Below are positions 29,481 to 45,000 of a stretch of DNA of 64,000 nucleotides, piece by piece. The stretch's first letter is position 1. Every line of letters starts with the position of its first letter. The notes beneath the pieces are model-generated. The model made no database searches, was not told where the DNA came from, and saw only the letters and a program-made list of their open reading frames with translations. The position numbers and the translations under genes are program-made. This DNA is from Bathymodiolus brooksi. Taxonomy: Eukaryota > Mollusca > Bivalvia > Mytilida > Modiolidae. The stretch lies in the NCBI GenBank assembly GCA_963680875.1, contig OY804589.1:21348413-21412412 (forward strand), in the 5' to 3' direction.

Positions 29481-32400
29481 CAACCTAGTGATAGTAACAC
29501 TGACTACTGGGTAGATCATATCTCCGGAGACTAATAGTCCACCAGCAGAGGTATCAACCTAGTGATAGTAACACTGGCTACTGGTTGGATGATACCAGCG
29601 AGGACTAATAGTCCACCAACAGAGGTATCAACGTAGTGTGAGTAACACTGACTACTGGGTAGATGATACCTCCGGAGACTAGTAGTCCACCAGCAGAGAT
29701 ATCAACCTAGAGATAGTAACACTGAATACTGGGTAGATGATACCTCTGGAGATTAATAATCCACCAGCAGAGGTATCAACCTAGTGATAGTAACACTGAA
29801 TACTGGGTAGATGATACTTCCAGAGACTAAAAGTCCACCAGTAGAGGTATCAATCTAGTGATTGAAACACTGACTACTGGGTAGATGATACCTCCGGAGA
29901 CTAGTAGTCCACCAGCAGAGGTATCAACCTAGTAATAGTAACACTGACTACTGGGTAGATGATACCTTGGGGAATCAATAGTCCACAAGCAAAGGCATCA
30001 ACCTAGTGATAGTAATACTGGCTACTGTGTAGATGATACCTCCGGAGATTAATAGTCCACCAGCAGAGGTATCAACCTAGTTATAGTAACACTGGCTACT
30101 GGGTAGATGATACCCCCGGAGATTAATAGTCCACCAACAGAGCTATCAACCTAGTGATAGTAACACTGACTACTTGGTAGATGATACCTCCGGTGACTAA
30201 TAGTCCACCAGCAGAGGTATCAACCTAGTGATAGTAACACTGACTACTGGGTAGATGATACCTCCGAAGACTAATAATCTACCAGCAGAGCTATCAACCT
30301 AGTGATAGTAACACTGACTACTGGGTAGATGATACCTCCGGAGACTAATAGTACACCAGCAGAGATATCAACCTAGTGATAGTAACATTGGCTACTGAGT
30401 AGATGATACCTCCGGAGACTAATAGTCCACCAGCAGAGGTATCAACCTAGTAATAGTAACACTGGCAACTGGTTGGATGATACCAGCGAGGACTAATAGT
30501 CCACCAGCAGAGGTATCAACGTAATGAGAGTAACACTGAGTACTGGGTAGATGATACCTCCGGAGATTAGTAGTCCACCAGCAGAGGTATCAACCTAGTG
30601 ATAGTAACACTGACTACTGGGTAGATGATACCTCCGGAGACTAATAGTCCACCAGCAGAGGTATCAACCCTGTGATAGTAACACTGACTACTTGGTAGAT
30701 GATATCTTACGGAGACTAATAGTCCACCAGCAGAAGTATCAACCTAGTGATAGTAACACTGACTACTTGGCAGATGATACCTCCGGAGACTAATAGTCCA
30801 CCGGCAGAGATATCAACCTAGTGATGGTAACACTGACTACTGGGTAGATGATACCTCCGGAGATTAATAATCCACCTGCAGAGGTATCAACCTAGTGATA
30901 GTAACACTGACTACTGGGTAGATGATATCTCCGAAGACAAATAGTCCACCAGCAGAGGTATCAACCTAGTGAGAGTAATACTGGCTACTGGGTAGATGAT
31001 ACATCCGGAGACTAGTAGTCCACCGGCAGAGATATCAACCTAGTGATGGTAACACTGACTACTGGGTAGATGATACCTCCGGAGATTAATAATCCACATG
31101 CAGAGGTATCAACCTAGTGATAGTAACACTGACTACTGGGTAGATCATATCTCCGGAGACTAATAGTCCACCAGCAGAGGTATCAACCTAGTGATAGTAA
31201 CACTGGCTACTGGTTGGATGATACCAGCGAGGACTAATAGTCCACCAGCAAAGTTATCAACGTAGTGAGAATAACACTGACTACTGGGTAGATGATACCT
31301 CCGGAGACTAGTAGTCCACCAGCAGAGATATCAACCTAGTGATAGTAACACTGAATAATGGGTAGATGATACCTCTGGAGATTAATAGTCCACCAGCAGA
31401 GGTATCAACCTAGTGATAGTAACACTGACTACTGGGTAGATGATACTTCCGAAGACTAAAGGTCCACCAATAGAGGTATCAATATAGTGATTGAAACACT
31501 GACTACTGGGTAGATGATACCTCCGGAGATTAGTAGTCCACCAGCAGAGGTATCAACCTAGTCTTAGTAACACTGACTACTGGGTAGATGATACCTTGGG
31601 GAATCAATAGTCCACAAGCTAAGGTATCAACCTAGTGATAGTAACACTGGCTACTGGGTAGATGATACCTCCGGAGACTAGTAGTCCACCAGCAGAGAAA
31701 TCAACCTAGAGATAGTAACACTGAATACTGGGTAGATGATACCTCTGGAGATTAATAGTCCACCAGCAGAGGTATCAACCTAGTGATAATAACACTGACT
31801 ACTGGGTAGATGATACCTCCGGTGACTAATAATCTACCAGCAGAGCTATCAACCTAGTGATAGTAACACTGACTACTGGGTAGATGATACCTACGGAGAC
31901 TAATAGTCCACCAGCAGAGGTATCAACCTAGTGATAGTAACACTGGCAACTGGTTGGATGATACCAGCGAGGAATAATAGTCCACCAGCAGAGGTATCAA
32001 CGTAGTGAAAGTAACACTGACTACTGGGTAGATGATACCTCCGAAGACTAGTAGTACACCAGCAGAGGTATCAACCTAGTGATAGTAACACTGACTACTG
32101 GGTAGATGATACCTTGGGGAATCAATAGTCCACAAACAAATGCATCAACCTAGTGATAGTAACACTGGCTACTGGGTAGATGATACCTCCGGCGATTAAT
32201 AGTCCACCAGCAGAGGTATCAACCTAGTGATAGTAACACTGACTACTTGGTAGATGATACCTCCGGAGACTAATAGTCCACCAGCAGAGGTATCAACCTA
32301 GTGATAGTAACACTGACTACTGGGTAGATGATACCTCCGGAGACTAACAGTCCACCAGCAGAGATATCAACCTGGTGATATTAACACTGACTACTGGGTA

Positions 32401-35400
32401 GATGATACCTCCGGAGATTAATAATCCACTTGCAGAGTTATCAACCTAGTGATAGTAACACTGACTACTGGGTAGATTATACCTCCGGAGACTAATAGTC
32501 CACCAGCAGAGGTATCAACCTAGTTATAGTAACACTGGCTACTGGGTAGATGATACCCCCTGAGATTAATAGTCCACCAACAGAGTTATCAACCTAGTGA
32601 TAGTAACACTGACTACTGGGTAGATGATACCTCCGGTGACTAATAGTCCACCAGCAGAGGTATCAACCTAGTGATAGTAACACTGACTACTGGGTAGATG
32701 ATACCTCCGGAGACTAATAGTCCACAAGCAGAGATATCAACCTAGTGATAGTAACATTGACTACTGAGTAGATGATACCTCCGGAGACTAATAGTCCACC
32801 AGCAGAGGTATCAACCTAGTGATAATAACACTGGCAACTGGTTTGATGATACCAGCGAGGACTAATAGTCCACCAGCAGAGGTATCAACCCTGTGATAGT
32901 AACACTGACTACTTGGCAGATGATACCTCCGGAGACTAATAGTCCACCGGCAGAGATATCAACCTAGTGATGGTAACACTGACTACTGGGTAGATGATAC
33001 CTTCGGAGATTAATAATCCACCTGCAGAGGTATCAACCTAGTGATAGTAACACTGGCTACTGGGTAGATGATACCTCCGGTGACTAATAATCTACCAGCA
33101 GAGCTATCAACCTAGTGATAGTAACACTGACTACTGGGTAGATGATACCTCCGGAGACTAATAGTCCACCAGCAGAGGTATCAACCTAGTGATAGTAACA
33201 CTGGCAACTGGTTGGATGATACCAGCGAGGAATAATAGTCCACCAGCAGAGGTATCAACGTAGTGAAAGTAACACTGACTACTGGGTAGATGATACCTCC
33301 GAAGACTAGTAGTACACCAGCAGAGGTATCAACCTAGTGATAGTAACACTGACTACTGGGTAGATGATACCTTGGGGAATCAATAGTCCACAAACAAATG
33401 CATCAACCTAGTGATAGTAACACTGGCTACTGGGTAGATGATACCTCCGGCGATTAATAGTCCACCAGCAGAGGTATCAACCTAGTGATAGTAACACTGA
33501 CTACTTGGTAGATGATACCTCCGGAGACTAATAGTCCACCAGCAGAGGTATCAACCTAGTGATAGTAACACTGACTACTGGGTAGATGATACCTCCGGAG
33601 ACTAATAGTCCACCAGCAGAGATATCAACCTTGCGATATTAACACTGACTACTGGGTAGATGATACCTCCGGAGATTAATAATCCACTTGCAGAGTTATC
33701 AACCTAGTGATAGTAACACTGACTACTGGGTAGATTATACCTCCGGAGACTAATAGTCCACCAGCAGAGGTATCAACCTAGTTATAGTAACACTGGCTAC
33801 TGGGTAGATGATACCCCGGAGATTAATAGTCCACCAACAGAGTTATCAACCTAGTGATAGTAACACTGACTACTTGGTAGATGATACCTCCGGTGACTAA
33901 TAGTCCACCAGCAGAGGTATCAACCTAGTGATAGTAACACTGACTACTGGGTAGATGATACCTCCGAAGACTAATAATCTACCAGCAGAGGTATCAACCT
34001 AGTGATAGTAACACTGACTACTGGGTAGATGATACCTCCGGAGACTAATAGTCCACCAGCAGAGGTATCAACCTAGTGATAATAACACTGGCAACTGGTT
34101 GGATGATACCAGCGAGGACTAATAGTCCACCAGCAGAGGTATCAACCTAGTGATAGTAACACTGACTACTTGGTAGATGATACCTCCGGAGACTAATAGT
34201 CCACCAGCAGAGGTATCAACCCTGTGATAGTAACACTGACTACTTGGTAGATGATACCTCCGGAGACTAATAGTCCACCGGCAGAGATATCAACCTAGTG
34301 ATGGTAACACTGACTACTGGGTAGATGATACCTTCGGAGATTAATAATCCACCTGCAGAGGTATCAACCTAGTGATAGTAACACTGACTACTGGGTAGAT
34401 TATATCTCCGGAGACTAATAGTCCACCAGCAGAGGTATCAACCTAGTGAGAGTAACACTGGCTACTGGGTAGATGATACATCCGGAAACTAGTAGTCCAC
34501 CGGCAGAGATATCAACCTAGTGATGGTAACACTGACTACTGGGTAGATGATACCTCCGAAGATTAATAATCCACCTGCAGAGGTATCAACCTAGTGATAG
34601 TAACACTGACTACTTGGTAGATCATATCGCCGGAGACTAATAGTCCAACAGCAGAGGTATCAACCTAGTGATAGTAACACTGACTACTTGGTAGATGATA
34701 CCTCCGGAGACTAATAGTCCACCAGCAGAGGTATCAACCCTGTGATAGTAACACTGACTACTTGGTAGATGATACCTCCGGAGACTAATAGTCCACCGGC
34801 AGAGATATCAACCTAGTGATGGTAACACTGACTACTGGGTAGATGATACCTTCGGAGATTAATAATCCACCTGCAGAGGTATCAACCTAGTGATAGTAAC
34901 ACTGACTACTGGGTAGATGATACCTCCGGTGACTAATAATCTACCAGCAGAGCTATCAACCTAGTGATAGTAACACTGACTACTGGGTAGATGATACCTC
35001 CGGAGACTAATAGTCCACCAGCAGAGGTATCAACCTAGTGATAGTAACACTGGCAACTGGTTGGATGATACCAGCGAGGAATAATAGTCCACCAGCAGAG
35101 GTATCAACGTAGTGAAAGTAACACTGACTACTGGGTAGATGATACCTCCGAAGACTAGTAGTACACCAGCAGAGGTATCAACCTAGTGATAGTAACACTG
35201 ACTACTGGGTAGATGATACCTTGGGGAATCAATAGTCCACAAACAAATGCATCAACCTAGTGATAGTAACACTGGCTACTGGGTAGATGATACCTCCGGC
35301 GATTAATAGTCCACCAGCAGAGGTATCAACCTAGTGATAGTAACACTGACTACTTGGTAGATGATACCTCCGGTGACTAATAGTCCACCAGCAGAGGTAT

Positions 35401-35568
35401 CAACCTAGTGATAGTAACACTGACTACTGGGTAGATGATACCTCCGAAGACTAATAATCTACCAGCAGAGCTATCAACCTAGTGATAGTAACACTGACTA
35501 CTGGGTAGATGATACCTCCGGACACTAATAGTCCACAAGCAGAGATATCAACCTAGTGATAGTAACAT
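29481..35568 (+). repeat. Mosaic array segment with 1,258- and 1,849-bp HORs
   Basis: The GGAATAATAG landmark occurs at 31,971, 33,229 and 35,078, spacings of 1,258 bp (17 monomers) and 1,849 bp (25 monomers minus 1 bp). The segment otherwise reshuffles variants seen on either side, such as CTGGTTGGATGATACCAGCG and CTTCGGAGATT. It reads as shorter-range, repeatedly rearranged satellite. Confidence 0.75.
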
Positions 35569-38500
35569 TGACTACTGAGTAGATGATACCTCCGGAGACT
35601 AATAGTCCACCAGCAGAGATATCAACCTTGTGATATTAATACTGACTACTGGGTAGATGATACCTCCGGAGATTAATATTCCACTTGCAGAGTTATCAAC
35701 CTAGTGATAGTAACACTGACTACTGGGTAGATTATACCTCCGGAGACTAATAGTCCACCAGCAGCGGTATCAACCTAGTTATAGTAACACTGGCTACTGG
35801 GTAGATGATACCCCCGGAGATTAATAGTCCACCAACAGAGTTATCAACCTAGTGATAGTAACACTGACTACTTGGTAGATGATACCTCCGGTGACTAATA
35901 GTCCACCAGCAGAGGTATCAACCTAGTGATAGTAACACTGACTACTGGGTAGATGATACCTCCGAAGACTAATAATCTACCAGCAGAGCTATCAACCTAG
36001 TGATAGTAACACTGACTACTGGGTAGATGATACCTCCGGACACTAATAGTCCACCAGCAGAGGTATCAACCTAGTGATAATAACACTGACAACTGGTTGG
36101 ATGATACCAGCGAGGACTAATAGTCCACCAGCAGAGGTATCAACGTAGTGAGAGTAATACTGACTACTGGGTAGATGATACCTCCGGAGACTAATAGTCC
36201 ACCAGCAGAGGTATCAACCTAGTGATAGTAACACTGACTACTTGGTAGATGATACCTCCGGAGACTAATAGTCCACCATCAGAGGTATCAACCCTGTGAT
36301 AGTAACACTGACTACTTGGTAGATGATACCTCCGGAGACTAATAGTCCACCGGCAGAGATATCAACCTAGTGATGGTAACACTGACTACTGGGTAGATGA
36401 TACCTTCGGAGATTAATAATCCACCTGCAGAGGTATCAACCTAGTGATAGTAACACTGACTACTGGGTAGATGATATCTCCGGAGACTAATAGTCCACCA
36501 GCAGAGGTATCAACCTAGTGAGAGTAACACTGGCTACTGGGTAGATGATACATCCGAAACTAGTAGTCCACCGGCAGAGATATCAACCTAGTGATGGTAA
36601 CACTGACTACTGGGTAGATGATACCTCCGAAGATTAATAATCCACCTGCAGAGGTATCAACCTAGTGATAGTAACACTGACTACTGGGTAGATCATATCG
36701 CCGGAGACTAATAGTCCACCAGCAGAGGTATCAACGTAGTGAGAGTAACACTGACTACTGGGTAGATGATACCTCCGAAGACTAGTAGTCCACCAGCAGA
36801 GATATCAACCTAGAGATAGTAACACTGACTACTGGGTAGATGATACCTCTGGAGAGTAATAGTCCACCAGCAGAGGTATCAACCTAGTGATAGTAACACT
36901 GACTACTGGGTAGATGATACTTCCGGAGACTAAAAGTCCACCAGTAGAGGTATCAATCTAGTGATTGAAACACTGACTACTGGGTAGATGATACCTCCGG
37001 AGACTAGTAGTCCACCAGCAGAGGTATCAACCTAGTGATAGTAACACTGACTACTGGGTAGATGGTACCTTGGGGAATCAATAGTCCACAAGCAAAGGCA
37101 TCAACCTAGTGATAGTAACACTGGCTACTGGGTAGATGATACCTCCGGAGATTAATAGTCCACCAGCAGAGGTATCAACCTAGTGATAGTAACACTGACT
37201 ACTTGGTAGATGATACTTCCGGAGACTAATAGTCCACCAGCAGAGGTATCAACCTAGTGATAGTAACACTGACTACTGGGTAGATGATACCTCCGGAGAA
37301 TAATAGTCCACCAGCAGAGATATCAATCTAGTGATGGTAACACTGACTACTGGGTAGATGATACCTCCGGAGATTAATAATCCACTTGCAGAGTTATCAA
37401 CCTAGTGATAGTAACACTGACTACTGGGTAGATGATACTCCCGAAGACTAATAATCTACCAGCAGAGCTATCAACCTAGTGATAGTAACACTGACTACTG
37501 GGTAGATGATACCTCCGGAGACTAATAGTCCACCAGCAGAGATATCAACCTAGTGATAGTAACACTGACTACTGGCTAGATCATATCTCCGGAGACTAAT
37601 AGTCCACCAGCAGAGGTATCAACGTAGTGAGAGTAACACTGACTACTGGGTAGATGATACCTCCGGAAACTAGTAGTCCACCAGCAGAGGTATCAACCTA
37701 GTGATAGTAACACTGACTACTGGGTAGATGATACCTCCGGAGACTAATAGTCCACCAGCAGAGGTATCAACCTTGTGATAGTAACACTGACTACTTGGTA
37801 GATGATACCTTACGGAGACTAATAGTCCACCATCAGAAGTATCAACCTAGTGATAGTAACACTGACTACTTGGTAGATGATACCTCCGGAGACTAATAGT
37901 CCACCGGCAGAGATATCAACCTAGTGATGGTAACACTGACTACTGGGTAGATGATACCTCCGGAGATTAATAATCCTCATGCAGAGGTATCAACCTAGTG
38001 ATAGTAACACTGACTACTGGGTAGATCATATCTCCGGAGACTAATAGTCCACCAGCAGAGGTATCAATCTAGTGATAGTAACACTGGCTACTGGTTGGAT
38101 GATACCAGCGAGGACTAATAGTCCACCAGCAAAGGTATCAATGTAGTGAGAATAACACTGACTACTGGGTAGATGATACCTCCGGAGACTAGTAGTCCAC
38201 CAGCAGAGATATCAACCTAGAGATAGTAACACTGAATACTGGGTAGATGATACCTCTGGAGATTAATAGTCCACCAGCAGAGGTATCAACCTAGTGATAG
38301 TAACACTGACTACTGGGTAGATGATACTTCCGGAGACTAAAAGTCCACCAATAGAGGTATCAATATAGTGATTGAAACACTGACTACTGGGTAGATGATA
38401 CCTCCGGAGACTAGTAGTCCACCAGCAGAGGTATCAACCTAGTGATAGTAACACTGACTACTGGGTAGATGATACCTTGGGGAATCAATAGTCCACAAGC

Positions 38501-38896
38501 TAAGGTATCAACCTAGTGATAGTAACACTGGCTACTGGGTAGATAATACCTCAGGAGATTAATAGTCCACCAGAAGAGGTATCAACCTAGTGATAGTAAC
38601 ATTGGCTACTGGGTAGATGATACATCCGGAGACTAGTAGTCCACCAGCAGAGGTATCAACCTGTGATAGTAACACTGACTACTGGGTAGATGATACCTCC
38701 GGAGATTAGTAGTCCACCCCCAGAGGTATCAACCTAGTGATAGTAACACTGACTAAAGGGTAGATGCTACCTCCGAAGACTAATAGTCCACATCCTGAGG
38801 TATCAACCTAGTGATAGTAACACTGACTTCTGGGTAGATGATACATCCGGAGACTAATAATCCACCAACAGAGGTATCAACCTAGTGATAGTAACA
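35569..38896 (+). repeat. 3,328-bp tandem duplication, copy 1
   Basis: TTGACTACTGAG at 35,569 recurs at 38,897. The private GATGGTACCT variant is at 37,061 here and at 40,391 in copy 2 (3,330 bp, 45 monomers). The unit contains the first clear monomer of the CATCC class near 38,790. Confidence 0.85.
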
Positions 38897-41800
38897 TTGA
38901 CTACTGAGTAGATGATACCTCCGGAGACTAATAGTCCACCAGCAGAGATATCAACCTTGTGATATTAATACTGACTACTGGGTAGATGATACCTCCGGAG
39001 ATTAATATTCCACTTGCAGAGTTATCAACCTAGTGATAGTAACACTGACTACTGGGTAGATTATACCTCCGGAGACTAATAGTCCACCAGCAGAGGTATC
39101 AACCTAGTTAAAGTAACACTGGCTACTGGGTAGATGATACCCCCGGAGATTAATAGTCCACCAACAGAGTTATCAACCTAGTGATAGTAACACTGACTAC
39201 TTGGTAGATGATACCTCCGGTGACTAATAGTCCACCAGCAGAGGTATCAACCTAGTGATAGTAACACTGACTACTGGGTAGATGATACCTCCGAAGACTA
39301 ATAATCTACCAGCAGAGCTATCAACCTAGTGATAGTAACACTGACTACTGGGTAGATGATACCTCCGGACACTAATAGTCCACCAGCAGAGGTATCAACC
39401 TAGTGATAATAACACTGACAACTGGTTGGATGATACCAGCGAGGACTAATAGTCCACCAGCAGAGGTATCAACGTAGTGAGAGTAATACTGACTACTGGG
39501 TAGATGATACCTCCGGAGACTAATAGTCCACCAGCAGAGGTATCAACCTAGTGATAGTAACACTGACTACTTGGTAGATGATACCTCCGGAGACTAATAG
39601 TCCACCAGCAGAGGTATCAACCCTGTGATAGTAACACTGACTACTTGGTAGATGATACCTCCGGAGACTAATAGTCCACCGGCAGAGATATCAACCTAGT
39701 GATGGTAACACTGACTACTGGGTAGATGATACCTTCGGAGATTAATAATCCACCTGCAGAGGTATCAACCTAGTGATAGTAACACTGACTACTGGGTAGA
39801 TGATATCTCCGGAGACTAATAGTCCACCAGCAGAGGTATCAACCTAGTGAGAGTAACACTGGCTACTGGGTAGATGATACATCCGGAAACTAGTAGTCCA
39901 CCGGCAGAGATATCAACCTAGTGATGGTAACACTGACTACTGGGTAGATGATACCTCCGAAGATTAATAATCCACCTGCAGAGGTATCAACCTAGTGATA
40001 GTAACACTGACTACTGGGTAGATCATATCGCCGGAGACTAATAGTCCACCAGCAGAGGTATCAACGTAGTGAGAGTAACACTGACTACTGGGTAGATGAT
40101 ACCTCCGAAGACTAGTAGTCCACCAGCAGAGATATCAACCTAGAGATAGTAACACTGACTACTGGGTAGATGATACCTCTGGAGAGTAATAGTCCACCAG
40201 CAGAGGTATCAACCTAGTGATAGTAACACTGACTACTGGGTAGATGATACTTCCGGAGACTAAAAGTCCACCAGTAGAGGTATCAATCTAGTGATTGAAA
40301 CACTGACTACTGGGTAGATGATACCTCCGGAGACTAGTAGTCCACCAGCAGAGGTATCAACCTAGTGATAGTAACACTGACTACTGGGTAGATGGTACCT
40401 TGGGGAATCAATAGTCCACAAGCAAAGGCATCAACCTAGTGATAGTAACACTGGCTACTGGGTAGATGATACCTCCGGAGATTAATAGTCCACCAGCAGA
40501 GGTATCAACCTAGTGATAGTAACACTGACTACTGGGTAGATGATACTCCCGAAGACTAATAATCTACCAGCAGAGCTATCAACCTAGTGATAGTAACACT
40601 GACTACTGGGTAGATGATACCTCCGGAGACTAATAGTCCACCAGCAGAGATATCAACCTAGTGATAGTAACACTGACTACTGGCTAGATCATATCTCCGG
40701 AGACTAATAGTCCACCAGCAGAGGTATCAACGTAGTGAGAGTAACACTGACTACTGGGTAGATGATACCTCCGGAAACTAGTAGTCCACCAGCAGAGGTA
40801 TCAACCTAGTGATAGTAACACTGACTACTGGGTAGATGATACCTCCGGAGACTAATAGTCCACCAGCAGAGGTATCAACCTTGTGATAGTAACACTGACT
40901 ACTTGGTAGATGATACCTTACGGAGACTAATAGTCCACCATCAGAAGTATCAACCTAGTGATAGTAACACTGACTACTTGGTAGATGATACCTCCGGAGA
41001 CTAATAGTCCACCGGCAGAGATATCAACCTAGTGATGGTAACACTGACTACTGGGTAGATGATACCTCCGGAGATTAATAATCCTCATGCAGAGGTATCA
41101 ACCTAGTGATAGTAACACTGACTACTGGGTAGATCATATCTCCGGAGACTAATAGTCCACCAGCAGAGGTATCAATCTAGTGATAGTAACACTGGCTACT
41201 GGTTGGATGATACCAGCGAGGACTAATAGTCCACCAGCAAAGGTATCAATGTAGTGAGAATAACACTGACTACTGGGTAGATGATACCTCCGGAGACTAG
41301 TAGTCCACCAGCAGAGATATCAACCTAGAGATAGTAACACTGAATACTGGGTAGATGATACCTCTGGAGATTAATAGTCCACCAGCAGAGGTATCAACCT
41401 AGTGATAGTAACACTGACTACTGGGTAGATGATACTTCCGGAGACTAAAAGTCCACCAATAGAGGTATCAATATAGTGATTGAAACACTGACTACTGGGT
41501 AGATGATACCTCCGGAGACTAGTAGTCCACCAGCAGAGGTATCAACCTAGTGATAGTAACACTGACTACTGGGTAGATGATACCTTGGGGAATCAATAGT
41601 CCACAAGCTAAGGTATCAACCTAGTGATAGTAACACTGGCTACTGGGTAGATAATACCTCAGGAGATTAATAGTCCACCAGAAGAGGTATCAACCTAGTG
41701 ATAGTAACATTGGCTACTGGGTAGATGATACATCCGGAGACTAGTAGTCCACCAGCAGAGGTATCAACCTGTGATAGTAACACTGACTACTGGGTAGATG

Positions 41801-42003
41801 ATACCTCCGGAGATTAGTAGTCCACCCCAGAGGTATCAACCTAGTGATAGTAACACTGACTAAAGGGTAGATGCTACCTCCGAAGACTAATAGTCCACAT
41901 CCTGAGGTATCAACCTAGTGATAGTAACACTGACTTCTGGGTAGATGATACATCCGGAGACTAATAATCCACCAACAGAGGTATCAACCTAGTGATAGTA
42001 ACA
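38897..42003 (+). repeat. 3,328-bp tandem duplication, copy 2 (three monomers deleted)
   Basis: Landmark spacing to copy 1 is 3,328-3,330 bp until about 40,530. It then drops to 3,108 bp (GATACTCCCG at 37,433 and 40,541), so 222 bp, exactly three monomers, are missing here. A further 1-bp loss is seen in CCACCCCAG (near 41,823) against CCACCCCCAG in copy 1. The match ends near 42,003, where this copy goes on to TAAAGAGTAG. Confidence 0.85.
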
Positions 42004-45000
42004 CTGACTAAAGAGTAGATGTTACCTCCGGAGATTAATAGTCCACATCCAGAGCTATGAACCTAGTGACAGTAACACTGACTAAAGGGTAGATCTTACC
42101 TCCGGAGACTAATAGTCCACATCCAGAGGTATCAACCTAGTTTTAGTAACACCGACCACTGGGTAGATGATACCTCCGGAGATTAATAGTCCACCAGCAG
42201 AGGTATCAACCTAGTGATATTAACACTGACTACTGGGTAGATGATACCTCCGGAGATTAATAGTCCACCAGCAGAGGTATCAATCTAGTGATAGTAACAG
42301 TGACTAATGGGTAGATGTTACCTCCGGAGACTAATAATCCACCAGCAGAGGTATCAATCTAGTGAAAGTAACACTGACTACTGGGTAGATGATATCTTCG
42401 AAGACTAATAGTCCACCAGCAGAGGTATCAACCTAGTGATAGTAACACTGACTAAAGGGTAGACGTTTCCTCCGAAGACTAATAACCCACCAGCATAGGT
42501 ATCAATCTAGTGATAGTAACACTGACTACTGGGTAGATGTCACCTTAGGAAACTAATAGTCCACATCCAGAGGAATCAACCTAGTGATAGTAACACTTAC
42601 TAATGGGTAGAAGTTACCTCCGGAGACTAATAGTCCACATCCAGAGGTATCAACCTAGTGATAGTAACACTGACTAATGGGTAGATGTCACCTCAGGAGA
42701 CTAATAGTTCACATCCAGAGGTATCAACCTAGTGAAAGTAACACTGACTACTGGGTAGATGATACCTCCGGCGATTAATAGTCCACCAGCAGAGGTATCA
42801 ACCTAGTGATAGTAACACTGACTACTGGGTAGATGTTACCTCCGGAGACTAATAGTCCACCAGCAGAGGTATCAATCTAGTGATAGTAACACTGACTACT
42901 GGGTAGATGATACATGTGGAGACTAATAGTCCACCAGCAGAGGTATCAACCTAGTGATAGTAACACTGACTCCTGGATAGATGATACCTCCGGAGACTAA
43001 TAATCCACCAACAGAGGTATCAACCTAGTGATAGTAACACTGACTACTGGGTAGATGATATCTTCGAAGACTAATATTCCACCAGCAGAGGTATCAATCT
43101 AGTGATAGTAACACTGACTACTGGGTAGATGTCACCTCCGGAGATTATAGTCCACATCCAGAGGTATCAACCTAGTGATAGTAACACTGACTAAAGGGTA
43201 GATGTTACCTCCGGAGACTAATAGTCCACATCCAGAGGTATCAACCTAGTGATAGTAACACTGACTACTGAGTAGATGATAACTCCGGAGATTAATAATC
43301 CACCAGTAGAGGTATCAACCTAGTGATAGTACCACTGACTACTGGGTAGATGATACCTCCGGAGACTAATAGTCCACCAGCAGAGGTATCAACCTAGTGA
43401 TAGTAACACTGACTACTCGGTAGATGATACATCCAGAGACTAATAATCCTCCAACAGAGGTATCAACCTAGTGATATTAACACTGACTACTGGGTAGATG
43501 ATACCTCCGGAGATTAATAGTCCACCAGCAGAGGTATCAACCTAGTGATAGTAACATTGACTAATGGGTAGATGTTTCCTCCGGAGACTAATAGTCCACC
43601 AGCAGAGGTATCAATCTAGTGATAGTAACACTGACTACTGGGTAGATGATATCTTCGAAGACTAATAGTCCACCAGCAGAGGTATCAACCTAGTGATAGT
43701 AACACTGACTAATGGGTAGATGTTTCCTCCGGAGACTAATAATCCACCAGCAGAGGTATCAATCTAGTGATAGTAACACTGACTACTGGGTATATGTCAC
43801 CTCTGGAGATTAATAGTCCACATCCAGAGGTATCAACCTAGTTATAGTAACACTGACTAAACGGTAGATGTTACCTCCGGAGACTAATAGTCCACATCCA
43901 GAAGTATCAACCTAGTGATAGTAACACTGACTACTGGGTAGATGATACCTCCGGAGACTAAAAATCCACCAGCAGAGGTATCAACCTAGTTATAGTAACA
44001 CTGACTAAAGAGTAGATGTTACCTCCGGAGATTAATAGTCCACATCCAGAGCTATGAACCTAGTGATAGTAACACTGACTAAAGGGTAGATCTTACCTCC
44101 GGAGACTAATAGTCCACATCCAGAGGTATCAACCTAGTTTTAGTAACACCGACCACTGGGTAGATGATACCTCCGGAGATTAATAGTCCACCAGCAGAGG
44201 TATCAACCTAGTGATATTAACACTGACTACTGGGTAGATGATACCTCCGGAGATTAATAGTCCACCAGCAGAGGTATCAACCTAGTGATAGTAACAGTGA
44301 CTAATGGGTAGATGTTACCTCCGGAGACTAATAATCCACCAGCAGAGGTATCAACCCTGTGATAGTAACACTGACTACTTGGTAGATGATACCTTACGGA
44401 GACTAATAGTCCACCAGCAGAAGTATCAACCTAGTGAAAGTAACACTGACTACTTGGTAGATGATACCTCCGGAGACTAATAGCCCACCGGCAGATATAT
44501 CAACCTAGTGATGGTAACACTGACTACTGGGTAGATGATACCTCCGGAGATTAATAATCCACCTGCAGAGGTATCAACCTAGTGATAGTAACACTGACTA
44601 CTGGGTAGATGATATCTCCGGAGACTAATAGTCCACCAGCAGAGGTATCAACCTAGTGAGAGTAATACTGGCTACTGGGTAGATGATACATCCGGAGACT
44701 AGTAGTCCACCGGCATAGATATCAACCTAGTGATGGTAACACTGACTACTGGGTAGATGATACCTCCGGAGATTAATAATCCTCATGCAGAGGTATCAAC
44801 CTAGTGATAGTAACACTGACTACTGGGTAGATCATATCTCCGGAGACTAATAGTCCACCAGCAGAGGTATCAACCTAGTGATAGTAACACTGGCTACTGG
44901 TTGGATGATACCAGCGAGGACTAATAGTCCACCAGCAAAGGTATCAACGTAGTGAGAATAACACTGACTACTGGGTAGATGATACCTCCGGAGACTAGTA

